Shown: positions 21,178-31,515, counted from the first letter of the stretch. The stretch: 54,095 nucleotides of DNA from an uncultured Bacteroidales bacterium (GCA_944325415.1 CALUZW010000016.1:1-54095); one strand, 5' to 3'. Notes: generated by a model from the letters alone, not told the origin. A program made the numbers and translations.

Positions 21178-21612
21178 TTACTGTTTCTGTTCTTCTTCGC
21201 GAGCCTTGAACACCATGGCATAGAGCCGCATCTGCTTGACCATGGCCAGCAGACCGTTGGAGCGGGTGGGCGACAAATGCTCGGTGAGGCCTATCTGCTC
21301 GATAAAATAGAGATGGGCATCGAGAATCTCCTGCGGGGTGTGCCCCGACAGCACCTTGATGAGCAGCGACACGATGCCTTTCACAATCACAGCGTCGCTT
21401 TCGGCCTGGAAGTGTATGCGGCCACCGTCGCACTCGGCATGCAGCCACACCCGGCTCTGGCAACCTTCGATAAGGTTGTTCTCGGTTTTGTAGCGTTCGT
21501 CAAGCGGGGGAAGCGAATTGCCCAACTCTATCAGCAACGCATATTTGTCCATCCAGTCGTCAAACGCCGAGAACTCCTCGACGACCTCGTCTTGTATCTG
21601 ATCTATCGTCAT
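21178..21612 (-). CDS. sufE: SufE-family cysteine desulfurase activator
   Basis: SufE accepts persulfide sulfur from the SufS desulfurase for iron-sulfur cluster assembly. The 144-aa protein has the active-site loop NNLIEGCQSRVWLHAE with Cys51 and the C-terminal LSPTRSNGLLAMVKQMR block. No sufS is adjacent in this window. It lies 14 bp after the M28 gene and could be cotranscribed with it. Confidence 0.93.
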   Translation of the reverse strand: MTIDQIQDEVVEEFSAFDDWMDKYALLIELGNSLPPLDERYKTENNLIEGCQSRVWLHAECDGGRIHFQAESDAVIVKGIVSLLIKVLSGHTPQEILDAHLYFIEQIGLTEHLSPTRSNGLLAMVKQMRLYAMVFKAREEEQKQ

Positions 21613-21626
21613 TTTTCCAAATGCTT

Positions 21627-22631
21627 TTATTCATTATATATTACCCACAAGAGGGTCTGACCCACAGCTTTGAGGGTACCTTTGTCGATATTCTCGACCG
21701 TATCGTCGAGCGTATGCCACTGGGGCACGAATCCGCCATCGGCCTCATCGTAAGCGATAATGTCGATGCTGGGCACTCGCCGCCCCACATACACATGGTC
21801 ATCGTTGATATAGCCACCCTGTTCGTCTACAAAATAATCGCCATACCCCAATGCCTGGGCAGCTTTCCACACTTTGTCGACCACCCCGGGGGCCTGCTGC
21901 ATCGACACCCCTTCACGCATGAAGCGACTGTCTTTCCCTCCTACCATGTCGAGCAATATGCCATACCGCGCCCGATAGGCGGGGTTATGGGGCCGACGTG
22001 CCCAATACTGCGAGCCGAGAGCCCAAGTGTCGCCCTCTTCGGGCTGACGGGCAAAATAGGGCTGGCCGTAATCTTCGACATCAAAAAAGATGATATCGAT
22101 ACCCACACGAGGCGAGCAGGCATGTATCTGTCGGGCCGTTTCGAGCAGCACGGCTACACCGCTGGCGCCGTCGTTGGCTCCATCGATGGGTGTACGATGA
22201 TTTTTGGAATCGGGGTCGTTATCGGCATAAGGGCGGGTGTCCCAGTGGGCAAAAAGCAGCACCCGGTCTTTGTTTTCAGGGGCATAGGAGGCTATGATGT
22301 TGCAGGCATTGAGCGTTGTGCCGTCGTAGGCCCGCACCTGAAAATTCTGAGAGATAACCTGTGCGCCATGACGACGCAACTCGTCGGCCAGATAGGCCGC
22401 TGTACGGCGATGTGCCTCGGTATTGGGCACACGGGGACCGAAAGCCACCTGACGTTCGACATAGGCAAATGCCGAGTCGGCGTTGAAGTCGGGCACCTGT
22501 ACGGCCGGCGCTGCCGGGGCAGACGAGACCGACGACGAAGCCGTATTGCGACGACATGCCGTCAACAGCACGACCGCCAGACCGGCCAACCAAAGGCAGG
22601 TATAAACAAAGGAGTAACGTCGACTTCTCAC
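21627..22631 (-). CDS. M28-family glutaminyl-peptide cyclotransferase-like lipoprotein
   Basis: A 334-aa zinc hydrolase-fold protein with a lipoprotein signal peptide (lipobox LLTAC, Cys26), so probably periplasmic or surface anchored. The M28 core is clear: AHWDTRPYADND, GANDGASG (D154), IDIIFFDVEDYG (E186) and WHTLDDTVENID (H306). The single-zinc pattern and the INDDHVYV loop resemble glutaminyl cyclases, which form pyroglutamate at protein N-termini; in Bacteroidetes lipid-type secreted proteins often start with Gln after signal cleavage. An aminopeptidase role is the alternative. Confidence 0.85.
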   Translation of the reverse strand: MRSRRYSFVYTCLWLAGLAVVLLTACRRNTASSSVSSAPAAPAVQVPDFNADSAFAYVERQVAFGPRVPNTEAHRRTAAYLADELRRHGAQVISQNFQVRAYDGTTLNACNIIASYAPENKDRVLLFAHWDTRPYADNDPDSKNHRTPIDGANDGASGVAVLLETARQIHACSPRVGIDIIFFDVEDYGQPYFARQPEEGDTWALGSQYWARRPHNPAYRARYGILLDMVGGKDSRFMREGVSMQQAPGVVDKVWKAAQALGYGDYFVDEQGGYINDDHVYVGRRVPSIDIIAYDEADGGFVPQWHTLDDTVENIDKGTLKAVGQTLLWVIYNE

Positions 22632-22651
22632 GGTATCAGGCTTTTGATTTC

Positions 22652-22687
22652 CAAAGGTAGATGATTTTCGGCAAAGACGTAACCAAA
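22652..22687 (-). promoter_or_regulatory. Probable promoter of the M28-sufE-POT run
   Basis: On the minus strand TACCTTTG (complement of 22652-22659) fits the -7 consensus, with TTTG (complement of 22684-22687) 24 bp upstream, slightly longer than the usual 20. It lies 20 bp before the M28 gene start. Confidence 0.5.
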
Positions 22688-22713
22688 GTTTTCCATATTT
22701 ACACTTTTTAATA

Positions 22714-24615
22714 TTATATTGTTACCGCGCTCTGAACTTCGCGCATCACTCGCAAAAAATTCCCTCCCCATATTTTTTCGAGCATTTCGGGGGTATATCC
22801 CCGCCGCAGGAGGGTCTTGGTGATGTTTATAAGTTCATCGGCAGCTTCACAGCCCGGAATACCGCCTCCGCCGTCAAAGTCGGAACCGATACCTACGTAA
22901 TCGACTCCCACCAACTGCACGACATAGTCGATATGGGCCACAATGTCATCGACCGAAGGCTCTTTGCCTCGTGCCAGAAAATATTCATACAGACATATCT
23001 GCACCACGCCGCCGCGGGCTGCCAACGCCCGTATCTGGTCGTCGGTAAGATTGCGCGGGTGGTCGCACAGAGCCCGGCACGAAGAGTGGGTCGAAACCAC
23101 CGGCACCGTGCTGCACGCCAACACGTCGTAGAAACTCTTTTCGGAGGCATGAGCCAGGTCGACCATCATGCCCACGCGATTCATTTCGCGCACGACCTCA
23201 CGACCGAAAGCACTCAGTCCGTCGTGCTCACCCGCACCCTTGGCCGAGTCGCAGATATCATTGTCGCCGTTATGGCAAAGAGTCATATACACGACACCCA
23301 TCTCCTTGTAATGCCTGATGCGGGAGATGTCGCGCCCGATGGCATATCCATTCTCAATGCCCATGAAAACGGCTTTTTCGCCCGCTCGTTTAGCCGCCAT
23401 AACATCGTCGGGGGTTCGCACCTGACGCACACGCCCGCACCAACGGGCCAACTGTGCCTGCAACTCCGAGAGAATCGACCCTGTCTTTTCTCCGGCGGCT
23501 GCCAAGCCCGCCTCGTCGCGCGCACCCTGGGGTATGTAGGCCACCATGCAGACGGCATCGAGACCACCATCTTCCATCTTGGACAGGTCTACTTTCAGCC
23601 GGGCATCGCGGCATCCGATATCGATTTTCTCGGGGAAAAACATGGGAGTATCGCAGTGCGAGTCGAGCGTGAGATGCTCACGGTGGAAATCTCGGGCCTT
23701 GCGATAGAGACGGGCCTCGTCGACAAGGTATGTAAACAGCGGCAGCATGGTATCGTCGCCGCCGGCCAACAGTTGCTCGGGGTGCCACTGCACGCCGTAA
23801 ACGGGATAACAGGGACTCTCGACCGCCTCATTGACACCGTCGGGCGAGAAGGCCACAGCCCGCAACGAAGGTGCCGTCTGGCACACCGCCTGATGGTGAA
23901 GCGAATTGACGGCCAACCGTTTTTTTCCCAACAGACGGGCAAGGCGGGAGGTCTCGTCCAGGTCGACTTCGTGCGAGGGACGACGCTTGTCGTTCTCCTG
24001 CGAATGGAGCAGCACCTCGGTGGGATATTCCGATGGGAGGTCCTGATAGAGCGTTCCACCCAGAGCCAGATTGAGCAGCTGATGTCCGCGGCAAATACCG
24101 AAGACGGGCAACTGCCGCCGCAAGGCCAGTCGCAGGAGGGCAAACTCGGTGCAGTCCCTCACGGCATCGGTAGCGTCGGCCAGCGGAGAGAGGGCATTGC
24201 CCATCACCGCCTCGGAGAAATCACCGCCACCGGTGAGCAACAGCCCGTCGATGCGATCGACAAGGCGCTCCAACGCCGCCGTGTCGGGACACACCGGCAG
24301 GAGCAGCGGTGCCCCACCGGCCCGGCGCACGGCTTCGACATAGGGGTCGGCAATGCAGGTAAGAGACTCGGCAGCCCGATGGTTGGAGGTTATGCCGATA
24401 ACCGGTTTGTCGGCATAACCGCAACGGTTGTCTATTTCGAGAAAGAGTGCCGAGAGCGGTGCAGTGAGGCGTTCATCGGCAAAAAGAGAGGCGTTCATTT
24501 CACACTGGAATATCCGATACGACACGAGGCGGCTCTGAGAGGCCGCCTCGCAAATATAGGGAAAAAACAGGATACTTAAAACAAGGAAGCGAAGAATCCT
24601 ACAATGCATTTTCAC
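22714..24615 (-). CDS. Secreted fusion of class I amidotransferase-like C26 domain and M19 dipeptidase
   Basis: A 633-aa two-enzyme protein with an N-terminal signal peptide (about residues 1-24, ending ICEA), so likely periplasmic. Residues about 70-300 form a C26 gamma-glutamyl hydrolase-like domain: [17 protein letters not shown], nucleophile C175 in [11 protein letters not shown], and H278/E280 in VQWHPEQ. Residues about 312-630 form an M19 membrane-dipeptidase domain: H320 and D322 (DSHCDTP), bridging E421 (GIENGY), H489 (DLAHAS), H510 (STHSSC) and D579 (GIGSDFDG). Both active sites look intact. Known families hydrolyse gamma-glutamyl bonds and dipeptides respectively, so sequential breakdown of gamma-glutamyl peptides such as glutathione or cell-wall fragments is a reasonable inference. 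It overlaps asd by 17 bp. Confidence 0.85.
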   Translation of the reverse strand: MKMHCRILRFLVLSILFFPYICEAASQSRLVSYRIFQCEMNASLFADERLTAPLSALFLEIDNRCGYADKPVIGITSNHRAAESLTCIADPYVEAVRRAGGAPLLLPVCPDTAALERLVDRIDGLLLTGGGDFSEAVMGNALSPLADATDAVRDCTEFALLRLALRRQLPVFGICRGHQLLNLALGGTLYQDLPSEYPTEVLLHSQENDKRRPSHEVDLDETSRLARLLGKKRLAVNSLHHQAVCQTAPSLRAVAFSPDGVNEAVESPCYPVYGVQWHPEQLLAGGDDTMLPLFTYLVDEARLYRKARDFHREHLTLDSHCDTPMFFPEKIDIGCRDARLKVDLSKMEDGGLDAVCMVAYIPQGARDEAGLAAAGEKTGSILSELQAQLARWCGRVRQVRTPDDVMAAKRAGEKAVFMGIENGYAIGRDISRIRHYKEMGVVYMTLCHNGDNDICDSAKGAGEHDGLSAFGREVVREMNRVGMMVDLAHASEKSFYDVLACSTVPVVSTHSSCRALCDHPRNLTDDQIRALAARGGVVQICLYEYFLARGKEPSVDDIVAHIDYVVQLVGVDYVGIGSDFDGGGGIPGCEAADELINITKTLLRRGYTPEMLEKIWGGNFLRVMREVQSAVTI

Positions 24616-25606
24616 GTATCAAATATTCGGCAATCTGCACGGCATTCAGAGCCGCACCTTTCTTTATCTGGTCGCTCACAGCCCAGAAGGTAAGCCCGTT
24701 GGGATTGGAGAGGTCTTTGCGTATGCGGCCCACATAGACGGGATCTTTTCCGGCAATGTCGAGAGGCATGGGATATACGCGGTTCTCGGGCTCGTCCATC
24801 AACACAACGCCATCGGCCTTGGCAAAGGCTTCGCGGGCCTCTTCGACCGACACAGGGCGTTCGGTCTCTATCCAGATAGCCTCGGAGTGAGCCCGCATCA
24901 CCGGCACGCGCACACACATGGCACTCACTTTCACATCGGAGTGCATAATCTTGCGGGTCTCGTTAAACATCTTCATCTCCTCTTTGGTATAGAGATTGTC
25001 GGTAAAGACATCGACCTGAGGTATCACGTTGTAGGCCAGCTGGTAGTAGAATTTCTGAATCGTGGGAGCCTCACCCTTCATCAACTCCTCATACTGGTGT
25101 ACGAGTTCGGCCATGGCTGCGGCACCGGCGCCACTGGCAGCCTGGTAAGTGGCCACATGCACCGACTTGATGTGCGAGAGGCGTTCGATGGCCTGCAAAG
25201 CCACAACCATCTGAATGGTGGTGCAGTTGGGGTTGGCAATCACGCCACGGGGACGCACCTTGGCATCGGGACCGTTGACTTCGGGCACAACCAAAGGCAC
25301 ATCATCGTCCATACGGAACGCGCTGGAATTGTCAATCATGACAGCGCCATACTTGGTAATGGTCTTCTCAAACTCTTTCGAGGTTCCCGCTCCGGCCGAC
25401 GTAAAGGCGATATCAACGCCCTTGAAATCGTCGTTGTGCTTCAACTCTTTCACGACAATGTCTTTACCCCGGAAGTTATACGACGTTCCGGCACTACGAG
25501 ACGAACCGAACAAAAGCAATTCGTCAATCGGGAAATTTCTCTCGGAAAGAACCCGCAGGAACTCCTGTCCTACGGCTCCACTTGCTCCGACAATGGCTAC
25601 TTTCAT
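24599..25606 (-). CDS. asd: Aspartate-semialdehyde dehydrogenase
   Basis: Reduces aspartyl phosphate to aspartate semialdehyde, on the route to lysine, diaminopimelate, threonine and methionine. I chose the ATG at 25604-25606 ([20 protein letters not shown]), which gives 335 aa; the longer frame adds 24 residues without support. The nucleotide-binding GASGAVG loop, [10 protein letters not shown], the catalytic Cys in [13 protein letters not shown] and the substrate loop with [13 protein letters not shown] are present. It overlaps the downstream C26/M19 gene. Confidence 0.96.
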   Translation of the reverse strand: MKVAIVGASGAVGQEFLRVLSERNFPIDELLLFGSSRSAGTSYNFRGKDIVVKELKHNDDFKGVDIAFTSAGAGTSKEFEKTITKYGAVMIDNSSAFRMDDDVPLVVPEVNGPDAKVRPRGVIANPNCTTIQMVVALQAIERLSHIKSVHVATYQAASGAGAAAMAELVHQYEELMKGEAPTIQKFYYQLAYNVIPQVDVFTDNLYTKEEMKMFNETRKIMHSDVKVSAMCVRVPVMRAHSEAIWIETERPVSVEEAREAFAKADGVVLMDEPENRVYPMPLDIAGKDPVYVGRIRKDLSNPNGLTFWAVSDQIKKGAALNAVQIAEYLIRENAL

Positions 25607-25686
25607 GTTCTTTATAATAGATGATTCGACAATCGGTTCCTGAGGGTCGGGGCTACAACCGGCCTTATTTCGACCCAAAAACTTGG

Positions 25687-25722
25687 CAAAATTAACGTTT
25701 TATCTTATATTTCTTGCCCAAA
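25687..25722 (-). promoter_or_regulatory. Possible promoter of asd
   Basis: TAATTTTG on the minus strand (complement of 25687-25694) fits TAnnTTTG, with TTTG (complement of 25719-25722) 24 bp upstream. It lies about 80 bp before the asd start. Confidence 0.45.
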
Positions 25723-25799
25723 CGTCTATTTTTTTATCAAATAAGGCGTTTTTCTGTACAATTTCTGTATTCCTCGTGCCATTATTTCGGCTTTTTTCT

Positions 25800-25807
25800 T
25801 AATTTTG
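25800..25807 (+). promoter_or_regulatory. -7 element upstream of the antiporter gene
   Basis: TAATTTTG fits TAnnTTTG and lies 46 bp before the ATG at 25854. No clear -33 TTTG is at the standard distance. Confidence 0.45.
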
Positions 25808-25853
25808 CTCACCGATTTATTCGCCGAAACCTCACCGCAGATTTTTTTGAGCC

Positions 25854-28037
25854 ATGGACGTCAACCAATTCTTACCCACTTTACCGTTCACCGACCCGGT
25901 ACTGATATTCTTTGTCGTGCTGACGATTATCCTGTTCGCCCCCCTGCTGCTCAACAAACTGCGGATTCCCCACATCATCGGCCTGATTCTGGCGGGAACA
26001 CTCTTCGGCCCGCACGGGCTCGATGTGCTGGCCCACGACAGCAGCTTCAAGATTTTCGGGAACGTGGGTCTGCTCTACCTCATGTTTCTGGTGGGACTCG
26101 AAATGAACCTCAACGACTTCCGCAAGATAAAAACCCGCGGCATCGTCTTCGGCATACACACATTTCTCATCCCCATGATACTGGGCACCCTGTCGAGCAT
26201 CTACCTGCTGCACCTCGACCTCATGACCTCGATATTGCTGGCCAGCATGTATGCCTCGCACACATTGGTCGCCTACCCCATCGTGTTGCGTTATGGGGTA
26301 GGTCGCAACCCAGCCGTGACCATCACCATCGCGGGAACCATCATCACAGTGGTTGGAGCCCTCATCATCCTTGCAGTCATCGTAGGCATGCAGACGGGCA
26401 CCATCAACGAATGGTTTTGGGTGCGGCTCATTCTCTCCATGACGGCCTACTGCCTCTTTATCCTCTATGCATTTCCACGCATTGCCCGCTGGTTTTTCAA
26501 GAAATACAACGACAACGTCTCGCAATACATCTTCGTGCTGGCACTGGTGTTCCTGGCCTCGGCACTGGCCAAGCCGGCCGGCCTCGAACCCATACTCGGA
26601 GCCTTTTTCGCCGGAGTCGTTCTCAACCGGTTTATTCCTTCGGTGTCACCCCTGATGAACCGCATCGAGTTTGTGGGCAACGCCCTTTTCATACCCTACT
26701 TTCTCATCGGCGTGGGTATGCTCATCGACCCCTCGGTCATCTTCTCGGGCTGGGACGCCTTGTTTGTAGCCATTGTCATGTCGGTAATTGCCACTGTGGC
26801 CAAATGGCTGGCAGCCTGGATTACCCAGAAGAATTTCGGGCTCACCAAAATCGACCGAGCTATGATTTTCGGCCTGAGCAACGGGCAGGCGGCCGCGACT
26901 TTGGCCGCCGTCCTCATCGGATATGACATCGGCATGTTCGACATCAACATTCTCAACGGCACCATCGTCATGATTTTGGTCACCTGCACCATCAGCTCCT
27001 TCGCCACCGAACGGGCGGCAAAAAAAATGGCGACCCAGCAACCGGCCGACGAGAACGACAAGAACCGCGACAATACCGGCCAGGCACGCATTCTCATACC
27101 CGTAGCCAACCCTTACACGCTCGAAAACCTCGTCAATCTCGCCATACTGGCCAAAGGCCCGCACAAGCAGCAGCCCGTCTATGCCATGCACGTCATCGAC
27201 GACAACAAAACACCCCTTCACTCCGGCGATGTGGGACAGGTGCTGCTCGACCGAGCCGCCAAAATCGCCGCCGCCTCGGACATCAAACTCGTGGGTCTCT
27301 CTCGCTATGACGCGAACATCACCAGCGGCATCGTCCACACCATCAAAGAACAGAACATCACCGAAGTCATACTGGGCCTGCACCACAAGAGCAACATCGT
27401 TGACAGCTTCTTCGGCACCAAAATCGAGAACCTGCTCAAAAGCACCCACAAAATGGTTGCCATCACCAAATGCACCATTCCCATCAACATGACCACCCGC
27501 ATCGTCGTGGCCGTACCCGAAAAAGCCGAATACGAGAGCGGATTTACCAAATGGATCGACCGTATTGCCAACATCGGCAAGCAAATCGGATGCCGTGTCA
27601 TTTTCCACGCCCACCACGACACAATCGTCGTACTGCGCAACGTCTTGCATCAGAAACGATACAACATCGACTGCGAATTTGAGGTACTCGACGACTGGGC
27701 CGACATTCTCACCCTCACGGGCGTCGTCCTGCAAGACGACCTGCTGGTCATCATCAGCGCCCGCCACACATCGCTCTCCTACAACACCGAATTTGAGAAA
27801 CTCCCCCTGCAACTCTCTCGTTACTTTGCCGGGAATAACCTCATCGTCCTCTTCCCCGAACAGTTCGGCGAGGAAAACGAGCAGCTCACCTTCACTACCG
27901 ATCCGCTCTCCATCGACGTGCAGCGCAACTACTCGTCATTTACATCGGTGCGCGATTTCTTCGAGAAATTCTCCCGGCGGAGGAAACTCTGGAATCACCG
28001 CCGGCAGAAAATCAGACAGAGCCGCAAGGAGAAATAA
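25854..28037 (+). CDS. CPA2-type cation/proton antiporter with C-terminal USP-like region
   Basis: A 727-aa inner-membrane antiporter. Residues about 15-395 hold 12-13 hydrophobic segments with the CPA2 features RIPHIIGLILAGTLFGPHGL, FLVGLEMNL and FFAGVVLNRFIP. The cytosolic C-terminal ~320 residues contain two alpha/beta stretches (ARILIPVANPYTLENLVNLA and TTRIVVAVPEKAEYESGFTK) like universal stress protein domains, which often bind nucleotides and gate such transporters. No TrkA-N domain is seen. The ion (Na+ or K+) cannot be told from the sequence. Confidence 0.88.
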   Translation: MDVNQFLPTLPFTDPVLIFFVVLTIILFAPLLLNKLRIPHIIGLILAGTLFGPHGLDVLAHDSSFKIFGNVGLLYLMFLVGLEMNLNDFRKIKTRGIVFGIHTFLIPMILGTLSSIYLLHLDLMTSILLASMYASHTLVAYPIVLRYGVGRNPAVTITIAGTIITVVGALIILAVIVGMQTGTINEWFWVRLILSMTAYCLFILYAFPRIARWFFKKYNDNVSQYIFVLALVFLASALAKPAGLEPILGAFFAGVVLNRFIPSVSPLMNRIEFVGNALFIPYFLIGVGMLIDPSVIFSGWDALFVAIVMSVIATVAKWLAAWITQKNFGLTKIDRAMIFGLSNGQAAATLAAVLIGYDIGMFDINILNGTIVMILVTCTISSFATERAAKKMATQQPADENDKNRDNTGQARILIPVANPYTLENLVNLAILAKGPHKQQPVYAMHVIDDNKTPLHSGDVGQVLLDRAAKIAAASDIKLVGLSRYDANITSGIVHTIKEQNITEVILGLHHKSNIVDSFFGTKIENLLKSTHKMVAITKCTIPINMTTRIVVAVPEKAEYESGFTKWIDRIANIGKQIGCRVIFHAHHDTIVVLRNVLHQKRYNIDCEFEVLDDWADILTLTGVVLQDDLLVIISARHTSLSYNTEFEKLPLQLSRYFAGNNLIVLFPEQFGEENEQLTFTTDPLSIDVQRNYSSFTSVRDFFEKFSRRRKLWNHRRQKIRQSRKEK

Positions 28038-28136
28038 GCGGCAAAAAACGCGGGAAAAACGGGGCGGCAGCAAGGCCGCAGGTATTCCCTCGAAGCTATT
28101 TCTTTCAAAAGAATATCATTTTACTATAAATTTACA

Positions 28137-28144
28137 TACCTTTG
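28137..28144 (+). promoter_or_regulatory. -7 element of the nfnAB-like pair
   Basis: TACCTTTG matches TAnnTTTG and is followed 28 bp later by the ATG of the first gene. The -33 region is AT-rich but lacks a clear TTTG. Confidence 0.55.
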
Positions 28145-28172
28145 CATCACAATATAACACACTACCCACCAT

Positions 28173-28964
28173 ATGAATAAAATTGTCAGCAAAGAGTATT
28201 TCTCGGCCAACGTCGTAAAATTCGACGTAGAAGCGCCGCTCATTGCCAAAGCCCGCAAAGCCGGGCACTTCGTCATTGTCCGCGTCGGAGAAAAAGGCGA
28301 ACGCATACCCCTGACCATCACATCGTCCGACCCCGAACGGGGCACCATCACCCTCGTCGTGCAAGCCGTCGGGAAATCTTCACGCAAACTGTGCGCCCTC
28401 GAAGTGGGCGACTACATTACCGACGTCGTAGGCCCGCTGGGCCAAGCCACCCACATCGAAAAAGTGGGCACGGTCGTATGCTGCGGAGGCGGTGTGGGCG
28501 TTGCCCCGCTGCTGCCCATCGTCGAAGCCATGAAAAAAGCCGGCAACCGCGTCATCACCGTACTGGCCGCCCGCACCAAGGAACTCGTCATACTGGAAGA
28601 CCAGGTGCGCCCCTACTCCGACGAGGTCATCATCATGACCGACGACGGCTCCTACGGCAAGAAAGGTCTCGTAACCGACGGCGTCGAAGAGGTCATCAAA
28701 CGCGAGAAGGTCGACCTGTGTGTAACGATAGGCCCCGCCATCATGATGAAATTTGTATCCCTCCTCACCAAGAAATACAACCTCCCGACCATGGCCTCGC
28801 TCAACACCATCATGGTCGACGGCACCGGCATGTGTGGTGCCTGCCGTGTTACCGTAGGCGGAAAGACCAAATTTGTCTGCGTCGACGGGCCCGAATTCGA
28901 CGCCCATCAGGTCGACTTCGACGAAATGATCATGCGCCTCTCTTCGTACAAAGGAATCGAATAA
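28173..28964 (+). CDS. NfnA-like ferredoxin-NADP+ reductase subunit alpha
   Basis: Small FAD/[2Fe-2S] subunit (263 aa) of an NADH-dependent reduced ferredoxin:NADP+ oxidoreductase, or of a related sulfide dehydrogenase. The FAD domain is at about 1-95 (RIPLTITSSDPERGTITLVV), the NAD-binding GGGVGVAPLLPI at 105-116, and a C-terminal cluster site with D216, C221, C224 and C236 (VDGTGMCGACRV). An Asp plus three Cys is the known ligand set of characterised NfnA [2Fe-2S] clusters. It is followed 12 bp later by the large subunit. Confidence 0.88.
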   Translation: MNKIVSKEYFSANVVKFDVEAPLIAKARKAGHFVIVRVGEKGERIPLTITSSDPERGTITLVVQAVGKSSRKLCALEVGDYITDVVGPLGQATHIEKVGTVVCCGGGVGVAPLLPIVEAMKKAGNRVITVLAARTKELVILEDQVRPYSDEVIIMTDDGSYGKKGLVTDGVEEVIKREKVDLCVTIGPAIMMKFVSLLTKKYNLPTMASLNTIMVDGTGMCGACRVTVGGKTKFVCVDGPEFDAHQVDFDEMIMRLSSYKGIE

Positions 28965-28976
28965 TTGCAAACTCCC

Positions 28977-30452
28977 ATGGACAATAAAGAATATCTAAGC
29001 GCCGAACGCGCTGCATCGTGGCGCGAAGCACTGCGCAAAGCCAAACCCAACAAAGAGCGCATCGCCATAGCCCGCACCCAAATGAACGAACTGGCCCCGG
29101 ACTACCGCATCACCTGCAACGAAGAGGTAAACCAAGGCCTCACCCGCGAACAGGCCATCGTCGAAGCCTCCCGCTGCCTCGACTGCCCCGAACCCCTGTG
29201 CATCACCGGTTGCCCCGTAGGCATCAACATACCCAAGTTTGTCAAGAACATCGAACGGGGCGAGATACTCGAAGCCGCCAAGACACTGAAAGAGACCAGC
29301 GCCCTGCCGGCCGTGTGTGGCCGCGTGTGCCCGCAGGAAAAACAGTGCGAATCGAAATGCTTCTACCTGCAAAAGCTGCACAAGGAGCCCGTTGCCATCG
29401 GTTATCTCGAACGCTTTGCCGCCGACTACGAGCGCGAAAGCGGACAAATATCCATCGCCGACATTCCCGTACGTAACGGCATAAAGGTAGCCGTCGTAGG
29501 TTCCGGCCCTGCCGGACTCTCCTTTGCCGGCGACATGATAAAGAAAGGCTACTCCGTTACCGTATTCGAAGCCCTGCACGAGATAGGCGGCGTACTGAAA
29601 TACGGTATTCCCGAATTCCGTCTGCCCAACCGCATCGTCGACGTCGAGATAGACGGCCTGCGAAAAATGGGCGTCGAATTCATCACCGACTGCATCATCG
29701 GCAAGACCCTCACCTACGAAGACCTGCATGAAATGGGATTCAAAGGCATCTTCGTTGCCAGCGGTGCCGGTCTGCCCCGCTTCATGAACATTCCCGGCGA
29801 GAACCTCATCGGCGTCATGTCGAGCAACGAATACCTCACCCGCGTAAACCTCATGCACGCCGCCGAAAGCGATGCCGACACCCCCGTCTTCCACGGCAAG
29901 CATGTAGCCATCATCGGTGGCGGCAACACCGCCATGGACTCGGTGCGTACCGCCCGTCGCCTGGGAGCCGAACGTGCCATGATTGTCTACCGCCGCAGCG
30001 AAGCCGAAATGCCCGCCCGCAGCGAAGAGGTGAAACACGCCAAGGAAGAGGGCATAGAGTTTCTCACCCTGCACAACCCCATAGAATACCTGGGCGATGA
30101 AAAAGGCCATGTAACCAAAATGCGCCTGCAAAAGATGGAACTTGGCGAGCCCGACGCATCGGGTCGCCGCAGCCCCGTAGCCATACCGGGTGCCATCGAA
30201 GAGATAGATGTCGACATGGTTGTCGTGAGCATCGGCGTGTCGCCCAACCCCCTTATACCCAGCACCGTGAAGGGCCTCACCATCAGCAAATGGGGTACCA
30301 TCGTCGTCAACCAGGAAACGATGCAAAGCGACTTGGCCGACCTCTACGCCGGAGGCGACATCGTACGGGGCGGAGCCACCGTCATTCTGGCCATGGGCGA
30401 CGGCCGACGGGCTGCCGCAGCCATGGACGCCCAACTCTCCCCGACGCGCTGA
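28977..30452 (+). CDS. NfnB-like NADPH-dependent glutamate synthase-type flavoprotein
   Basis: Large subunit (491 aa from ATG 28977; an in-frame TTG at 28965 would add four residues). The N-terminal ferredoxin-like part has two Cys clusters, CLDCPEPLCITGCPVG and CGRVCPQEKQCESKC, for two [4Fe-4S] centres. FAD binding follows (VAVVGSGPAGLSFAGDMIKK), then NADPH binding (VAIIGGGNTAMDSVRTARRL) and the C-terminal YAGGDIVRGGATVILAMGDG. It resembles GltD, but pairing with the NfnA-like subunit and the absence of gltB point to an electron-bifurcating transhydrogenase. Confidence 0.88.
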   Translation: MDNKEYLSAERAASWREALRKAKPNKERIAIARTQMNELAPDYRITCNEEVNQGLTREQAIVEASRCLDCPEPLCITGCPVGINIPKFVKNIERGEILEAAKTLKETSALPAVCGRVCPQEKQCESKCFYLQKLHKEPVAIGYLERFAADYERESGQISIADIPVRNGIKVAVVGSGPAGLSFAGDMIKKGYSVTVFEALHEIGGVLKYGIPEFRLPNRIVDVEIDGLRKMGVEFITDCIIGKTLTYEDLHEMGFKGIFVASGAGLPRFMNIPGENLIGVMSSNEYLTRVNLMHAAESDADTPVFHGKHVAIIGGGNTAMDSVRTARRLGAERAMIVYRRSEAEMPARSEEVKHAKEEGIEFLTLHNPIEYLGDEKGHVTKMRLQKMELGEPDASGRRSPVAIPGAIEEIDVDMVVVSIGVSPNPLIPSTVKGLTISKWGTIVVNQETMQSDLADLYAGGDIVRGGATVILAMGDGRRAAAAMDAQLSPTR

Positions 30453-30687
30453 GAACAGCCCTACTCCCGCTCCTAACAACTGCCGAGGTGCGTGAACATA
30501 AGTCTCACCCCCCGGCAACAAACATTCATCGGCGCAGATTTCTCAGCCTAAACCGTAGAAAGCATGGGAGAGGGAACTATCGGCCCAACAAATCAACAAA
30601 AAATTGCCCCCTCACTTGTGAGTAAATCCAAGAGAGGGGACATCATTATTTCAAAATTTAAAAGAGAGGAAAAAGTCTCTTCGCATC

Positions 30688-31515
30688 TCACGGCAGGAAT
30701 CCCGTCGAGACATTGGTCCGATAATTAATACGCAGAGGCACATCTTCGAAACATTGAGCAGGAGCCATCTCTACCCCGTCACGCAAGAGAGTAACCGAGA
30801 ATTGAGCCACTCCGTCCTGTTCCGGTGCCACCCAGATGTAATCAACCGTCAACTCCCCGGCATCGGCACTCTCCACCGCCGCCGTATAAGTCACCGGCTG
30901 AGAATCGCCCGGCACACCAGTCAACAGATTATAACTAGTGGGTATGGCTGTAAACTCCACCCGGGCATGGGTAGGCTTCAAAGCATCAGATGTCGACGCA
31001 CCAATATCATCGGCCATCACGCACAACTGGGCAAACGGCCGGGTAAGGGTAATGCTCTGGGTAAAACTCTCGGTCACGGTACAGGAGAAGCGGGCACAGA
31101 AAGCATCGAAGCCATCGTCATTGCCGGTATAAGGCTTACGGGCCGAAACCGACGACAAGTCGGCCGTGTTGTAATAGCCGTCATCGAGCCCGTCGGCACA
31201 ATCGGCCCACAGCACAAAGTCATAGGTCTGCATAGGCACCAACATGAGGTTGGGGAAAGAGACCTGACCAGCCACAACGGCTTGTACCTGCCGCTCCCCA
31301 TAACGCACCCCGTTGCGATAAACCTCCAAGATGCAGCGATTGATGCGTCCTCCCGTCCCGTAATCGGAAACCGAACGCAACAGACTCTCCTGAGGGACTA
31401 CGGCCGACAGGGAGACCGAGACTTCATTAGTCACAGCCTCGTCGCTCTGCCCACAGGAAAAGAGACCGAACAGCCACACCGCGGCACATATCATCAACGA
31501 CACTCTCTTTACCAT
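30688..31515 (-). CDS. DUF6562-type lipoprotein (short)
   Basis: A 275-aa lipoprotein (lipobox LFSC, Cys21), predicted to be surface or outer-membrane anchored. The body is one DUF6562-like domain: INRCILEVYRNGVRYGERQV, SYDFVLWADCADGLDDGYYN-type text (here TYDFVLWADCADGL), PYTGNDDGFDAF, TRPFAQLCV and FTAIPTSYNLLTGVPG. It is clearly paralogous to the N-terminal half of the neighbouring 782-aa protein, but stops at RTNVSTGFLP, where the paralog goes on into GNLLTKSGELVVTIDPGF. Last gene of the four-gene surface locus. Confidence 0.78.
   Translation of the reverse strand: MVKRVSLMICAAVWLFGLFSCGQSDEAVTNEVSVSLSAVVPQESLLRSVSDYGTGGRINRCILEVYRNGVRYGERQVQAVVAGQVSFPNLMLVPMQTYDFVLWADCADGLDDGYYNTADLSSVSARKPYTGNDDGFDAFCARFSCTVTESFTQSITLTRPFAQLCVMADDIGASTSDALKPTHARVEFTAIPTSYNLLTGVPGDSQPVTYTAAVESADAGELTVDYIWVAPEQDGVAQFSVTLLRDGVEMAPAQCFEDVPLRINYRTNVSTGFLP

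Noticed and set aside
24599..25678. Upstream start for asd
   Set aside because: The extra 24 residues do not resemble the family; the internal Met gives the canonical nucleotide-binding N-terminus.
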